From Candidatus Polarisedimenticolaceae bacterium (lineage in GTDB: Bacteria; Acidobacteriota; Polarisedimenticolia; Polarisedimenticolales; DASRJG01), in the NCBI GenBank assembly GCA_036275915.1, contig DASUCV010000004.1, positions 389,238-453,237 on the forward strand: DNA of 64,000 nucleotides, given 5' to 3'. The translations under genes and the position numbers were made by a program. Positions 48,101 through 55,708 of this stretch are shown here, in pieces. The notes under the pieces were generated by a model. It was not told where the DNA came from, did not search any database, and saw nothing but the letters and a program-made list of their open reading frames with translations. Each line of letters starts with the position of its first letter. Position 1 is the first letter of the stretch.

Positions 48101-50298
48101 GTCGGCGACCATGAGTCGCTGATCGGATCGTAGCGCCCGCCCGAGATCGGAAACGAATAGGCATTGTCGTCTTGGCCGCCCCACACGATCATTTCGTGTC
48201 CCGTCCAGACGGTGGTGTGACCGCCCCGGGCGGTGGGAGCGCCGGTCGTCGTGGTGGGGCTCCACGCGTCCGTTGCGGGATCGTATCGCCCACCGGTCCC
48301 CAGAACCCAATCGCCGTAGCCTCCCCAGATGATCATCTCGTTCCCTGTCCAGACAGCGGTGTGATACCAGCGGCCGGAGGGACGGCCACCGGTCGATGTC
48401 GGCGTCCACTTGTCCGAGACCGGGTAATAGCGGCCGCCCGAGGACCCGGTTCCGCCGACATCACCGCCCCAGACGACCATCTCGTCGCCCGTCCATACCG
48501 CGGCGTGAGACGATCGAGGGAACTGCCCTTCCGAGCCGATGGGTCGCCAAGCGTCTACATTCGGGTCGTAGGCCGCGCCACCCGGCACATAGTTCTCGTC
48601 GCCGCGATCTCCCCCCCACACGATCATCTCTCTTCCGGTCCACACGGCGGAGTGGAGTGTGCGGGGTGCGGGCGCACCGGCGGTGGTCGTCGGAGCCCAA
48701 GAGTCCGTCGATGGGTCGTATCGAGCGCCCGTGTTCAACGCATTCGTGGGCCCAAGCCCTCCCCAAACGATCATGACCCGACCGGCCCAGATCACGGTCG
48801 ATCCGAAAGCGCTGTGGGGCTGGCCCACCGTGGAAACCGAGTTCCACGCATTCGCGACCGGATCGTAGCTGCCTCCCGATATGGATCCCGATCCGATGAC
48901 GAGCATGCGCTTCCCGGTCCACACGGCGGGGTTTCCCGACGATTGGGAAGGCGCGCCGACCACGGAAGTGGTGGTCCATGAGTCGGTTGAAGGATCGTAG
49001 ATGCCGCCAGTATCGGTTGATGCACCGGAGCTCGTGATGAAGCCCCCCCAGATGACCATCCCGGTGCCGGTCCAAACCGCCGTGTGTCCGAAGCGAGCGG
49101 ACGGCGCGCCCATCGTCGATGTTGGTGCCCAAGTGTCACTGACGGGGTTGTATCGTGCGCCGGAGTTCTGAATGGGACTGCCGCCCCAGACGATCATTTC
49201 CGATCCGGTCCACACCGCGCTGTAATCCGAGAGCGCCGTCGGCGCGTGCGCGCGGGCGATCGGCCTCCAGGTGTCCGTCGCGGGGTCGTAACGTGCGCCA
49301 GTCATGACACCATTCGGCTCGCCGCCCCAGACGATCATCTCCGTTCCCGTCCAGACGGCACGCGGCTTTTGTCGTGGGTGCGGCTCGTCGTCCAGGCTTC
49401 CGTTCACCCACGTGTCATCGGGCACCCGTTCCACCGGACGCACCGGCTGCTGCGGCAGCCGTCGAAGGCCGGCGGACGACGCCGCGGCGGCGAACGGGGC
49501 ATCCGTGCGCACCGTCGCAACGCTGCGTGTCCGCCACCAGTCGGCCCACGCCGCTTTTGCAACTGCGTAGGTCGCATACCGGAGATGATCCGGCGTCGCA
49601 CTCAACGAAACTGTGAAAGCGAAGGAATCGCTTCGCTCCTCGATGTCGGACATCTGCCCGATCTTCACGGGCAGCTTCTTCCGTCGTGCCGCAAAGTCAG
49701 CCGCGGAGAGCGACTCCGTGCGGAACGCGTTGCGCGCGGGTTCACCGAGGACGACCTCGCCTGCATGCCGACACGGATGCTCCGCTTCGACGCTCAACTC
49801 CCCACTAGCCAGCTTCCTGTGCAACTCCTCCGCTTCCTTCCTCTCCGCGACATGCATCGACGGATCAAAGTCGTAGAAGTTGTGCACGAGCCGATCGACG
49901 AGCGTCGCGCGGACGAGCGTCTCCTTGATGAGGAAGGCGTCGTTGCCGAGCGCGGCATAGAGCTCAGTAAGGCGCTCGGGCATGCGCGTGCCGTTCGCCA
50001 TGCGCTCGAGCTCGCGGTCGAGCATGAGGTCGGTGACGGAGGTCTTCCAGTAGGTCTGTAACGCGGCGGTCTCCTCGAGGGACTTGCGGACCTTCGCCTC
50101 GAGGACGGAGCGCGGGACGGCTTCTTCGAACGGCTTCGTCGTGCCGATCTGGTGGCGGTAGTAGACGCGCTCGATCGCCTCCTGGGCGCGGACGCGATCT
50201 TCGAAGGTAAGTGTGCGCGGCGCGGGCTCGGCTGCCCGGATTGCCGCGGCAGCGAGGCAGACACACGCCGCCCGACCCAGGATCGAACGCAGTTCCAT
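45124..50298 (-). CDS. Giant secreted protein: SurA-like N-terminus, 14 Kelch-type repeats, about 20 Cys-rich repeats
   Basis: A 1,724-residue exported protein. After a signal peptide (to about residue 23), residues ~28-260 resemble the helical SurA-type N-terminal region (FEDRVRAQEAIERVYYRHQ). Residues ~290-960 hold 14 repeats with the core AVWTG-x-EMIVWGG, each ending in a YDP-x-TDxW strand: enough for two seven-bladed propellers. About 20 Cys-rich repeats follow (type CDDGNPCTDDSC-x-GC), which resemble Ca-binding disulfide-rich rods, then a Cys-poor region and a C-terminal FN3-like domain (SGVRLQWRIP to EYEVTAVM). ATG 50298 has G-rich Shine-Dalgarno sequence and a TTGTAA/TATCTA promoter. 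Role is probably adhesion or cell-surface structure. Confidence 0.88.
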   Translation of the reverse strand: MELRSILGRAACVCLAAAAIRAAEPAPRTLTFEDRVRAQEAIERVYYRHQIGTTKPFEEAVPRSVLEAKVRKSLEETAALQTYWKTSVTDLMLDRELERMANGTRMPERLTELYAALGNDAFLIKETLVRATLVDRLVHNFYDFDPSMHVAERKEAEELHRKLASGELSVEAEHPCRHAGEVVLGEPARNAFRTESLSAADFAARRKKLPVKIGQMSDIEERSDSFAFTVSLSATPDHLRYATYAVAKAAWADWWRTRSVATVRTDAPFAAAASSAGLRRLPQQPVRPVERVPDDTWVNGSLDDEPHPRQKPRAVWTGTEMIVWGGEPNGVMTGARYDPATDTWRPIARAHAPTALSDYSAVWTGSEMIVWGGSPIQNSGARYNPVSDTWAPTSTMGAPSARFGHTAVWTGTGMVIWGGFITSSGASTDTGGIYDPSTDSWTTTSVVGAPSQSSGNPAVWTGKRMLVIGSGSISGGSYDPVANAWNSVSTVGQPHSAFGSTVIWAGRVMIVWGGLGPTNALNTGARYDPSTDSWAPTTTAGAPAPRTLHSAVWTGREMIVWGGDRGDENYVPGGAAYDPNVDAWRPIGSEGQFPRSSHAAVWTGDEMVVWGGDVGGTGSSGGRYYPVSDKWTPTSTGGRPSGRWYHTAVWTGNEMIIWGGYGDWVLGTGGRYDPATDAWSPTTTTGAPTARGGHTTVWTGHEMIVWGGQDDNAYSFPISGGRYDPISDSWSPTALENAPAGRLAQSAIWTGHEMVVWGGTDYNYDDLADGGRYSPGLDQWKPTSLLNAPSARQGHACVWTGRKMIVWGRGYWNDTTGGQYDPADDSWLPTSMVNAPIAYGYPSAVWTGSRMLIYSYGLFGSVPEYDPQADTWTWTIQYNPGPGVYRHFSTIWTGRHMLIWGGDGKNTGGKFDLISKQWSFPGTSLIDAPSGRSQHTAVWTGHSMIIWGGAGGQYLDSGGQYFITGSETCNGLDDDGDGIIDNGGDALCDDGNACTADTCRGIDGCQNIVLTGDCDDSNACTTGDHCQDGYCVSTGRLNCDDGDVCTYDSCYPLTGCYHSPRSTCDDGNSCTIDSCDRVTGCLNAPAPDGSPCDDGNACIAGESCQSGSCLGGSPVDCDDDNVCTADSCRPDVGCVHEPSVESSCDDGNPCTFDLCDPHAGCVYPQAPTGSACNDYYNCTLDDRCDADGYCVGHSVCDDGNQCTDDYADENAGCQCSHWPSYPDYPCDDGNACTTNDVCNGNGVCVGGVQASCDDGNPCTDDSCDPATGCVHIATAEGTECNDGNACTTLDACDGAGHCLSVIPLDCDDGNPCTVDACNPASGCTHVPATAGTSCADGNACNGAEFCDGSGTCRASAPLNCDDGNPCTDDSCNPSTGCVHTNNSAPCNDGNACTSGDVCGGGACRAGAPVVCNDGNVCTDDACNPAMGCVFTNNTAPCDDGNACTRTDVCSAGVCTGTNAVVCAVLDQCHDAGVCNPSTGACSNPAKPDGTACNDGSLCTTGDACIGGTCTPSFSGLNEPNPRSTGYYKRLCLGPHSGDEFTDADAVCVASVAHAFAGISTVADLCAELQPSQPNGDACDRTDDDLMALALNICRARVCTQQEIDSQCGSNTTVGQSLAASDAILSSASRSSDTCAQAKCLDEEINTGRALEMNSLTLRREGSGVRLQWRIPYLEDGTGAPSKYHVWRRIRGSMAAFTRIGTTADTSFLDGASGFFEYEVTAVMN
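45750..47400 (-). repeat. About 20 Cys-rich CDDGN-type protein repeats
   Basis: Region of the giant gene encoding degenerate repeats of 20-35 residues with the core C-D/N-D-G-N-x-C-T-x-D-x-C. They alternate in part between a GCVH-ended form and a C-x-GxC form. DNA is repetitive, producing long spurious open frames on the other strand. Boundaries are approximate. Confidence 0.85.
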
Positions 50299-50324
50299 GG
50301 ACGCCCCCAGGGACTCTGGGAGCG

Positions 50325-50353
50325 TAGATACGATGAATCTTAAGGAATTACAA
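50325..50353 (-). promoter_or_regulatory. Sigma-70-type promoter for the giant secreted protein
   Basis: On the minus strand: TTGTAA (50353-50348), a 17-base spacer, TATCTA (50330-50325), 26 bases before ATG 50298. A second -10-like TACGCT follows a few bases later. Confidence 0.55.
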
Positions 50354-50391
50354 CGAAGTTCGGGACGGGAACGGTCGTGAAGCGGAAGGAA

Positions 50392-50421
50392 GAGGACGGC
50401 CACCAGAGCATGGCCGTCCTC
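50392..50421 (-). terminator. Hairpin downstream of the VOC gene
   Basis: Perfect 11-bp stem (GAGGACGGCCA with its complement) around an 8-base loop, 15 bases after the VOC stop codon. Followed on the minus strand by a pyrimidine-rich stretch. Likely Rho-independent terminator isolating the VOC gene from the giant gene. Confidence 0.65.
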
Positions 50422-50435
50422 GGGAGGTCAGAGCC

Positions 50436-50933
50436 TCAGCGATGCGTCTCCTGCATCTTCGACGCCATCTTCGACATCCACTCTTCCCCCGCCTTCTTCA
50501 TCTCTTCCGGCGAGACGTCCTTCACGTGCTGCGCGAGCACCCAGTGATGCCCGAACGGATCCTCGAGACGGCCGGTGCGGTCGCCCCAGAACATCGTGTC
50601 GAGCGGCATGACCTCCTTGCCGCCTGCCCCCAGCGCCTTCTTCCAAGCGTTGTCGACGTTCTCCACGAAGACGTAGAAGCTCGTCGGCGTTCCGCCGTAG
50701 CTCTTGGGTCCCTTGTTCCCCATCTCCGGCATCTCGTCGGCGAGCATGAACGTGGAGTCGCCGAACTTCAGCTCGGCGTGCATGACCTTCCCCCCCGGCC
50801 CGGGCATTCGCATGACTTCTTGCGCTCCGAAGGCGTTCTTGTAGAAGTCGATCGCCTTCGAGGCGTCCTTTACCGTGAGATTCGGCGTGATGGTGTGATA
50901 GCCCTGCGGAATCCACTTGACGTTCTGATTCAT
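50436..50933 (-). CDS. VOC-superfamily (PhnB/glyoxalase-like) protein
   Basis: A 165-residue protein of the vicinal-oxygen-chelate fold, PhnB-like: TITPNLTVKDASKAIDFYKN, EVMRMPGPGGKVMHAELKFG, FYVFVENVDNAWKKAL and TGRLEDPFGHHWVLA. Members include metal-dependent isomerases, dioxygenases and resistance proteins; substrate unknown. Longer than typical PhnB (about 140) by a helical tail. GGAG lies 10-13 bases before the ATG. Single gene between two hairpins/promoters. Confidence 0.85.
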   Translation of the reverse strand: MNQNVKWIPQGYHTITPNLTVKDASKAIDFYKNAFGAQEVMRMPGPGGKVMHAELKFGDSTFMLADEMPEMGNKGPKSYGGTPTSFYVFVENVDNAWKKALGAGGKEVMPLDTMFWGDRTGRLEDPFGHHWVLAQHVKDVSPEEMKKAGEEWMSKMASKMQETHR

Positions 50934-51145
50934 GAGCGATGTCTCCTCGTGAAAGACCGTGAAGCTACGAGCGTAGACCTCGTCGATGACACGGGCAAAC
51001 GCTCACTCTTCTACTGTTCGAAGATCGGTAAGGAAAATCTCTTCGCCGTTCATGAGGAACCACGCAACTCTCTTGGTGCCTGCTCATCGGAGGCTGGACG
51101 GAGCGCCGTCGGCGCCGTACCGTCTCGGTCAATCGGGGGGAAACG
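50934..51145. other. Divergent intergenic region, 212 bases
   Basis: Separates the VOC gene (minus) from the PNGase F-like gene (plus). It contains a short inverted element GCTACGAGCGTAG-like near 50970 (candidate -10 TACGCT on the minus strand). A strong G-rich ribosome-binding site (GGGGGGAAACG) precedes ATG 51146. No coding frame is convincing. Confidence 0.4.
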
Positions 51146-52873
51146 ATGAGACTCGCGGCTCTGGTCCTTCTCGGCTCGGCCACAAGTTTCGCCTTCGCGG
51201 CCGACGTCACTCCTCCCGCCTCCGTCACCGGACTCCTCGCGGCCAGGTCGGGCGCCGACGTCCAGCTCCAGTGGGACCCGGTGTCCCTTGATGCGACCGG
51301 CGGCGCGGAGACGATCACGGCCTACCGGATCTACCGCGGCACCTCGGCTGGATTCGTTCCCGACAAGACGCTCGGATCGAATCGGGTCGGAACGTCTTCG
51401 TCGCCTTCGTTCCTCGACGGCAATGCGATCGCCTCGGGGCTCGACGGTTACTACCTCGTCAGCGCCGTCGATGCGGCGGGCAACGAGTCGGCGACCCGCC
51501 CCGCTACGGCCGTGTCGGCGGCAACGCTCTCGGGGACGTACACCGACACGGGGGTCGACCTGAACTGGACGGCCGCCGCACCGGCCGACCAAGTCGCGAA
51601 GTACCTCGTGTACTACGGGACGGCCCCGCACCGCTACGACGCGGTGAAAGATGTCGGGCCGGCGACCTCGACCTCGATGACGGGCCTGTCGGCGAACGTC
51701 AACTATTACTTCGCTGTCGTCGCCGTCGACCCGGCAGGCAACGCCGGGCCTTACTCGAACGAGCACGTCGACTGCGTCGCGGGGCGCATCGCCCTCAAGG
51801 CACACGATGACGATGGGCTCTGCTGGCTCTCGGGCGGGCAGAGCTGCCCCGTGCGTGCCGGTGCCGTGCAGCGCGACGACGGCTTCCAGCTCATGGTCCC
51901 CGTCGACTTCCCGGAAGGCGCGTGGACCAAGATCACGATGACGCTGACGATGGACTCACGCCTCTGCAAGGTCGGCGCGAACGGCACGACCGACAAGTGC
52001 GGCAGCACGAATCCCACTCCCGGCGGCTGGAACCCGTGCGGCGACCCGTGGGACCGGATTGCCCAAACCTTCCTCGTCCTCGACAACTGTCTCGCCGGGA
52101 CCGGGTCGTGCATCACGAACGACAACCTCGAGCTGATCCACGCCGTGACACCGTTCGGCACCGACGCCCCCGCGCCGAACGGCACCGGCGTCGTGCCGCC
52201 GCGCGTCGTCACGATGGACGTCACGCCCTACGCGCCTCTCCTGAGCGGCCACCGGTTCATCGGCGCCGAGATCGCGAACTTCGCGACCGCAGGCTGGCAC
52301 GTTACGACCCAGTTCCAGTTCACGAAGCGCCCGGAAGAGGCGTCGCCGAAGCATCCGGCGGCGGGGATTGAGGTCGTCGGTTTCGGCGGCGCGCCGCTGC
52401 CGTCCCGCTCCGTCTCGATTCCCCTGGGCGCGACGCAGGTCAAGGGTCGCCTCTTCACGACCGGCCACGGCGGCACGCAGTACTGCGACGGCGGATCGAA
52501 CGACGGCGCGGCCTGCACGGCGAACTCGAACTGCCCCGGCGGCAGCTGCCAGAACTGCGACGAGTTCTGCCACCGCACGAACCGCATCTTGAAGAACGGC
52601 GCGCCGGTCTACACCGTGGTGCCCTTCCGCACCGACTGCAGCGTCCCCGTCACCGCGTGCCAGTCGTGGAATGCCTGCGGCTTTCCGTCGTGCGCCTTCT
52701 CGCGCGCCGGCTGGTGCCCGGGGTACCTCGCCTGCACGAGCAACGCCCCCGGCTGCGATCAGGACATCGATCTCACGTCGCAGTTCCCGCCCGGCGGGAC
52801 CTACAACGTGAGCTACGACGTCCTCGTCCAGCGAGGGAGCTGGTCGGTCAGCCTCGTCCTGTACTGGTACTAG
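51146..52873 (+). CDS. Secreted peptide-N-glycosidase F-like protein with two FN3 domains
   Basis: A 575-residue exported protein. Signal peptide MRLAALVLLGSATSFAFA; two fibronectin type III domains (about 20-110 and 115-205; LSANVNYYFAVVAVDPAGN). The rest resembles PNGase F: an N-terminal barrel (about 215-400) and a C-terminal barrel with VKGRLFTTGHGG, NCDEFCHRTNRILKNG, VVPFRTDC and SRAGWCPGYLACT. PNGase F-type enzymes remove N-glycans from asparagine. The conserved GHG/EFC/WCPG pattern supports homology, but catalytic residues were not all matched by eye. Fourteen or more Cys suggest disulfides. Converges with the M61 gene (4-base overlap). Confidence 0.75.
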   Translation: MRLAALVLLGSATSFAFAADVTPPASVTGLLAARSGADVQLQWDPVSLDATGGAETITAYRIYRGTSAGFVPDKTLGSNRVGTSSSPSFLDGNAIASGLDGYYLVSAVDAAGNESATRPATAVSAATLSGTYTDTGVDLNWTAAAPADQVAKYLVYYGTAPHRYDAVKDVGPATSTSMTGLSANVNYYFAVVAVDPAGNAGPYSNEHVDCVAGRIALKAHDDDGLCWLSGGQSCPVRAGAVQRDDGFQLMVPVDFPEGAWTKITMTLTMDSRLCKVGANGTTDKCGSTNPTPGGWNPCGDPWDRIAQTFLVLDNCLAGTGSCITNDNLELIHAVTPFGTDAPAPNGTGVVPPRVVTMDVTPYAPLLSGHRFIGAEIANFATAGWHVTTQFQFTKRPEEASPKHPAAGIEVVGFGGAPLPSRSVSIPLGATQVKGRLFTTGHGGTQYCDGGSNDGAACTANSNCPGGSCQNCDEFCHRTNRILKNGAPVYTVVPFRTDCSVPVTACQSWNACGFPSCAFSRAGWCPGYLACTSNAPGCDQDIDLTSQFPPGGTYNVSYDVLVQRGSWSVSLVLYWY

Positions 52874-54270
52874 CGGCCAATCAGCGCACGGAAGCGCGCC
52901 TTCGCGGCCTCGGTCGCCGCCGGGTCGGAGTCGACCCGCACCGAGCCTTCGCCTTCCGTCAATTTGAGGCCGACGCGCGCGAACGCCGCGTCGAGAGGCA
53001 ACGGCTCGGTGCCGTGAATGAAGCGGTGATGGAACTCCGTCCAGTCCGGCGGAGCGACGTTCGCGAGCGCGCGCGCGATATCCGTCCATGAATAAGGCTT
53101 CTTCGCGTCACGCAAGAGCGCGCGAAAGACGTCGCCCAGACCGCGCGCGTTTCTCGTCGCCTCGCGGATCATCGTGTCCCACGTGAACGCGACGAGCGCC
53201 CCGCCGCCGTAGAGCGGCGGCCCCTTGTGCGTCCCGGGTGCGTCGAGCGGCGTCTGAAGCTTCCGATAGTTCGCGACGTGCGACGCGAGCTTTGCCTCGA
53301 ATTGCTCCGGCGACGTGAGCCCGGCGGAGACGAGCGCGAGGTTCGCGGCGTACTCGGTGAACCCCTCCTGGAACCACTGCGTCGCCATGTAGTCGGCGCC
53401 TTGCAGGATCCACCCGTTCCAGTGATGGAAGATCTCGTGCGCGATCGTGTTGCCCCAGTCGTCGAGATTCGCGGCCGAAGGGGCCGCGTCGAGGGTCAAG
53501 GCGAAGCTCGCGCGGAACGACTCGCCTCCGTGCTCGTTCTGCGGAAGGAGGACGACGAGGTAATCCGCCGTGCCGCTCGCCCCGACGAAGGCGACGAGGC
53601 GCTTCACCGACAGATCGATGACGCGCCTCACCTCCGCGCGCGCCGTCTCCCAGGACCCGATCGGCACGACCCTCACCTGGAAGCCGCCCGCCGTCAGCGT
53701 ATCCGGCGCCTTCTTCGTGAAGGCGATCAGGTTCTCCGTCAGGTCGTCGGTCGTCGGGACGGTGCCGCGCCAGGGCGTCACCGCGCTCCATCCGCCGGGC
53801 GCCAAGAAGCGCACGGCGCTCGCCTGCTGAGCCGGCGTCGTGAGGAACACCGACCGCCCGATCACGATCACATGGTCGCCGTCGGCGAAGGCGCACTCAC
53901 GCGGCGCCGGCCAGCTCCTTGCCGCGAGCGGCGCGTAGTCGACTTCGTAGTCCAGCGTCAGCGTGCCCTGGACCGGCCGCGCGAGTTTCCAGCCCGCGGC
54001 GCCGGCCGGGCTCGTCGCCACGACGGCGCCGCGTTCGTCCGTCACGCGAAGATGACGCACGAGCCCGGGCCAGCCTGCGTCGGCCACCTCCGGGACGTCG
54101 CCCGGTCGCGAGGTCGCCATCGCGAGAGATTCGCCGTCGCTCGGAACCGTGGCGTGGACTTTGATGCGCGGGGACGGCGCCAGGGTCAGATCCACGCGAT
54201 AGACCGCCTCTCCGGCCCAGGCCGGACACGCGATCGACATCAGCAACATGGCCTGCGCACGTCGACTCAT
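52870..54270 (-). CDS. Secreted M61-family (glycyl aminopeptidase-like) metallopeptidase
   Basis: A 466-residue exported zinc peptidase. Signal peptide MSRRAQAMLLMSIACPAWAG (ATG 54270). After a beta-rich N-terminal domain (about 25-190), the gluzincin core has TIAHEIFHHWNGW (HExxH) and WFQEGFTEYAANL (third ligand Glu), the M1/M61 clan arrangement. A C-terminal helical/PDZ-like region follows. M61 proteins favour Gly/Ala N-termini. The frame is open further upstream through tRNA-Pro, so the earlier ATG is rejected. Probably acts with the neighbouring PNGase F-like protein on external glycoproteins; this is inference. Confidence 0.88.
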   Translation of the reverse strand: MSRRAQAMLLMSIACPAWAGEAVYRVDLTLAPSPRIKVHATVPSDGESLAMATSRPGDVPEVADAGWPGLVRHLRVTDERGAVVATSPAGAAGWKLARPVQGTLTLDYEVDYAPLAARSWPAPRECAFADGDHVIVIGRSVFLTTPAQQASAVRFLAPGGWSAVTPWRGTVPTTDDLTENLIAFTKKAPDTLTAGGFQVRVVPIGSWETARAEVRRVIDLSVKRLVAFVGASGTADYLVVLLPQNEHGGESFRASFALTLDAAPSAANLDDWGNTIAHEIFHHWNGWILQGADYMATQWFQEGFTEYAANLALVSAGLTSPEQFEAKLASHVANYRKLQTPLDAPGTHKGPPLYGGGALVAFTWDTMIREATRNARGLGDVFRALLRDAKKPYSWTDIARALANVAPPDWTEFHHRFIHGTEPLPLDAAFARVGLKLTEGEGSVRVDSDPAATEAAKARFRALIGR

Positions 54271-54397
54271 GGCTTGCCTCGAGGTAGGAATCCTAGCCCG
54301 CAGCAACGTCAGGCCCAACCTGCGGAGGGGTCGCACGCCCACGAAGTCTTCAATGACATCGCCTTTCCGCGATGCGGCTACTTGTGCGTCGAAAAAT

Positions 54398-54474
54398 TGG
54401 TCGGGGCGGAGGGATTCGAACCCCCGACCACCTGCTCCCAAAGCAGGCGCGCTACCGGGCTGCGCTACGCCCCG
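54398..54474 (-). tRNA. tRNA-Pro (TGG)
   Basis: 77 bases with encoded CCA. Acceptor CGGGGCG/CGCCCCG, D-arm GCGC-loop-GCGC, anticodon loop TTTGGGA (TGG), TFC arm GGTTCGAATCC. Confidence 0.97.
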
Positions 54475-54516
54475 ACACGGTGGTCGACGGCGAATCTAAC
54501 AAGGTTGCCGGCCACT

Positions 54517-54525
54517 TGCTACCAT
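54517..54525 (+). promoter_or_regulatory. Extended -10 element for ychF
   Basis: TGCTACCAT on the plus strand, 20 bases before ATG 54546, which is preceded by GGAG. Same motif class as 20616 and 39841. Confidence 0.5.
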
Positions 54526-54545
54526 CCCGCCTTCGCGGAGAACAA

Positions 54546-55622
54546 ATGCGCATCGGCCTCTTCGGATTCCCCCAGACCGGCAAGTCCACCCTCTTCCGCC
54601 TGCTCACCGGAGCGCCCGAGACGCCGCCCGGCGCTCGCGACGCCGTCCAGATCGGCGTCTCGAAGGTCCCGGACCCACGCCTTCTGCGTCTGTCGGCGAT
54701 GCACAACCCGAAGAAGACGACGCCGGCGACGGTCGAGTACATGGATCTCGCGGCGATCGAGAAGGGCGAGGCCGCGGAGGCCCTGCCGCTCGACCAGCTC
54801 CGCACGGTCGACGCGCTCGCCCACGTCGTCCGCGCCTTCCGCGACGAGGCGGTCGCTCACTCCGAAGGATCGATCGACCCCGCACGTGACGCTGCGACGA
54901 TGGAGACGGAGCTGATCCTCGCCGATCATACGATCGCCGAGCGGCGGCTCGAGAAGCTCGAGATGGCGGTGAAGAAGGCGGGGCGCGACGAGGACAAGAA
55001 GGATCTGGAGATGCTGAAGCGCTGCCTCGCGGCGCTCGAGAAGGAGACGCCTCTCCGGAACCTCGAGTTCTCCGAGGAGGAGACGAAGCGCCTGCGCGGG
55101 TTCACGTTCCTCTCACTGAAGCCGCTCCTCGTCGTCGTCAACGCCGATGAAGCCGATGCCGCAAGGCTCTCCGAGGGACCGGGGGCGTTCGGTCTCGCCG
55201 AGTTCGCGACGCGCCCGAACACCGAGGTCGTCGCGCTCTCCGCCAAGATCGAGACGGAGATCAGCCAGCTCGACGCCGCCGACGCCGAGACGTTCCGTGG
55301 CGAGCTCGGCATCGCCGAGCCGGCGCTCGACCGGATGATCCGGGCGTCGTACCACCTGCTGGGACGCATCTCATTCTTCACCGCGGGTGAGGACGAGTGC
55401 CGCGCGTGGACGATCCGGCAAGGGACGAAGGCGCGTCAAGCCGCGGGCGCGATCCACAGCGACATCGAGAAGGGATTCATCCGCGCCGAGCTGTGCGCTT
55501 ACGACGATCTCGTCGCCGCCGGGAGCTGGGCGGCGTGCCGTGACAAGGGAACGCTGCGCCTCGAGGGGAAGGAATACCCAATGAAGGACGGCGACGTCGT
55601 GAACTTTCGGTTCAACGTCTGA
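54546..55622 (+). CDS. ychF: Redox-responsive ATPase YchF (Obg-like)
   Basis: A 358-residue P-loop NTPase. G1 GLFGFPQTGKST; the nucleotide-specificity segment is VVVNADEADA (NxDE in place of NKxD), the known basis for ATP preference in YchF. C-terminal TGS domain (AHSDIEKGF-like: GAIHSDIEKGFIRAEL, and MKDGDVVNFRFNV). Acts on ribosomes in stress and translation. ATG 54546 gives the family N-terminus. Confidence 0.95.
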   Translation: MRIGLFGFPQTGKSTLFRLLTGAPETPPGARDAVQIGVSKVPDPRLLRLSAMHNPKKTTPATVEYMDLAAIEKGEAAEALPLDQLRTVDALAHVVRAFRDEAVAHSEGSIDPARDAATMETELILADHTIAERRLEKLEMAVKKAGRDEDKKDLEMLKRCLAALEKETPLRNLEFSEEETKRLRGFTFLSLKPLLVVVNADEADAARLSEGPGAFGLAEFATRPNTEVVALSAKIETEISQLDAADAETFRGELGIAEPALDRMIRASYHLLGRISFFTAGEDECRAWTIRQGTKARQAAGAIHSDIEKGFIRAELCAYDDLVAAGSWAACRDKGTLRLEGKEYPMKDGDVVNFRFNV

Positions 55623-55695
55623 GCTTTCTCCGAACCTCGGCCTAACGGACCTCTCGTGTCCCGAGAGAAGGCTGGCATCGTTGGGCGGGGGGCAT

Positions 55696-55701
55696 TAGCC
55701 T
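55696..55701 (+). promoter_or_regulatory. -10-like element 7 bases before a GTG start
   Basis: TAGCCT (within CATTAGCCT) ends 7 bases before GTG 55709, with no Shine-Dalgarno between them. Suggests a leaderless mRNA for the thioredoxin::DUF4266 gene. A weak hairpin (CTCTCG/CGAGAG, 55651-55667) just upstream may end the ychF transcript. Confidence 0.4.
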
Positions 55702-55708
55702 CGCCTGC

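Noticed and set aside
46324-48114. 596-codon plus-strand frame opposite the giant Kelch/Cys gene
   Set aside because: Repetitive antisense product generated by the CDDGN and Kelch repeats; no start signal.
54271-54441. Upstream in-frame ATG for the M61 peptidase at 54441
   Set aside because: It lies inside tRNA-Pro, and the signal peptide begins at ATG 54270.
54372-54545. Upstream in-frame ATG for ychF at 54372
   Set aside because: It would run through tRNA-Pro; the GTPase family N-terminus begins at 54546.
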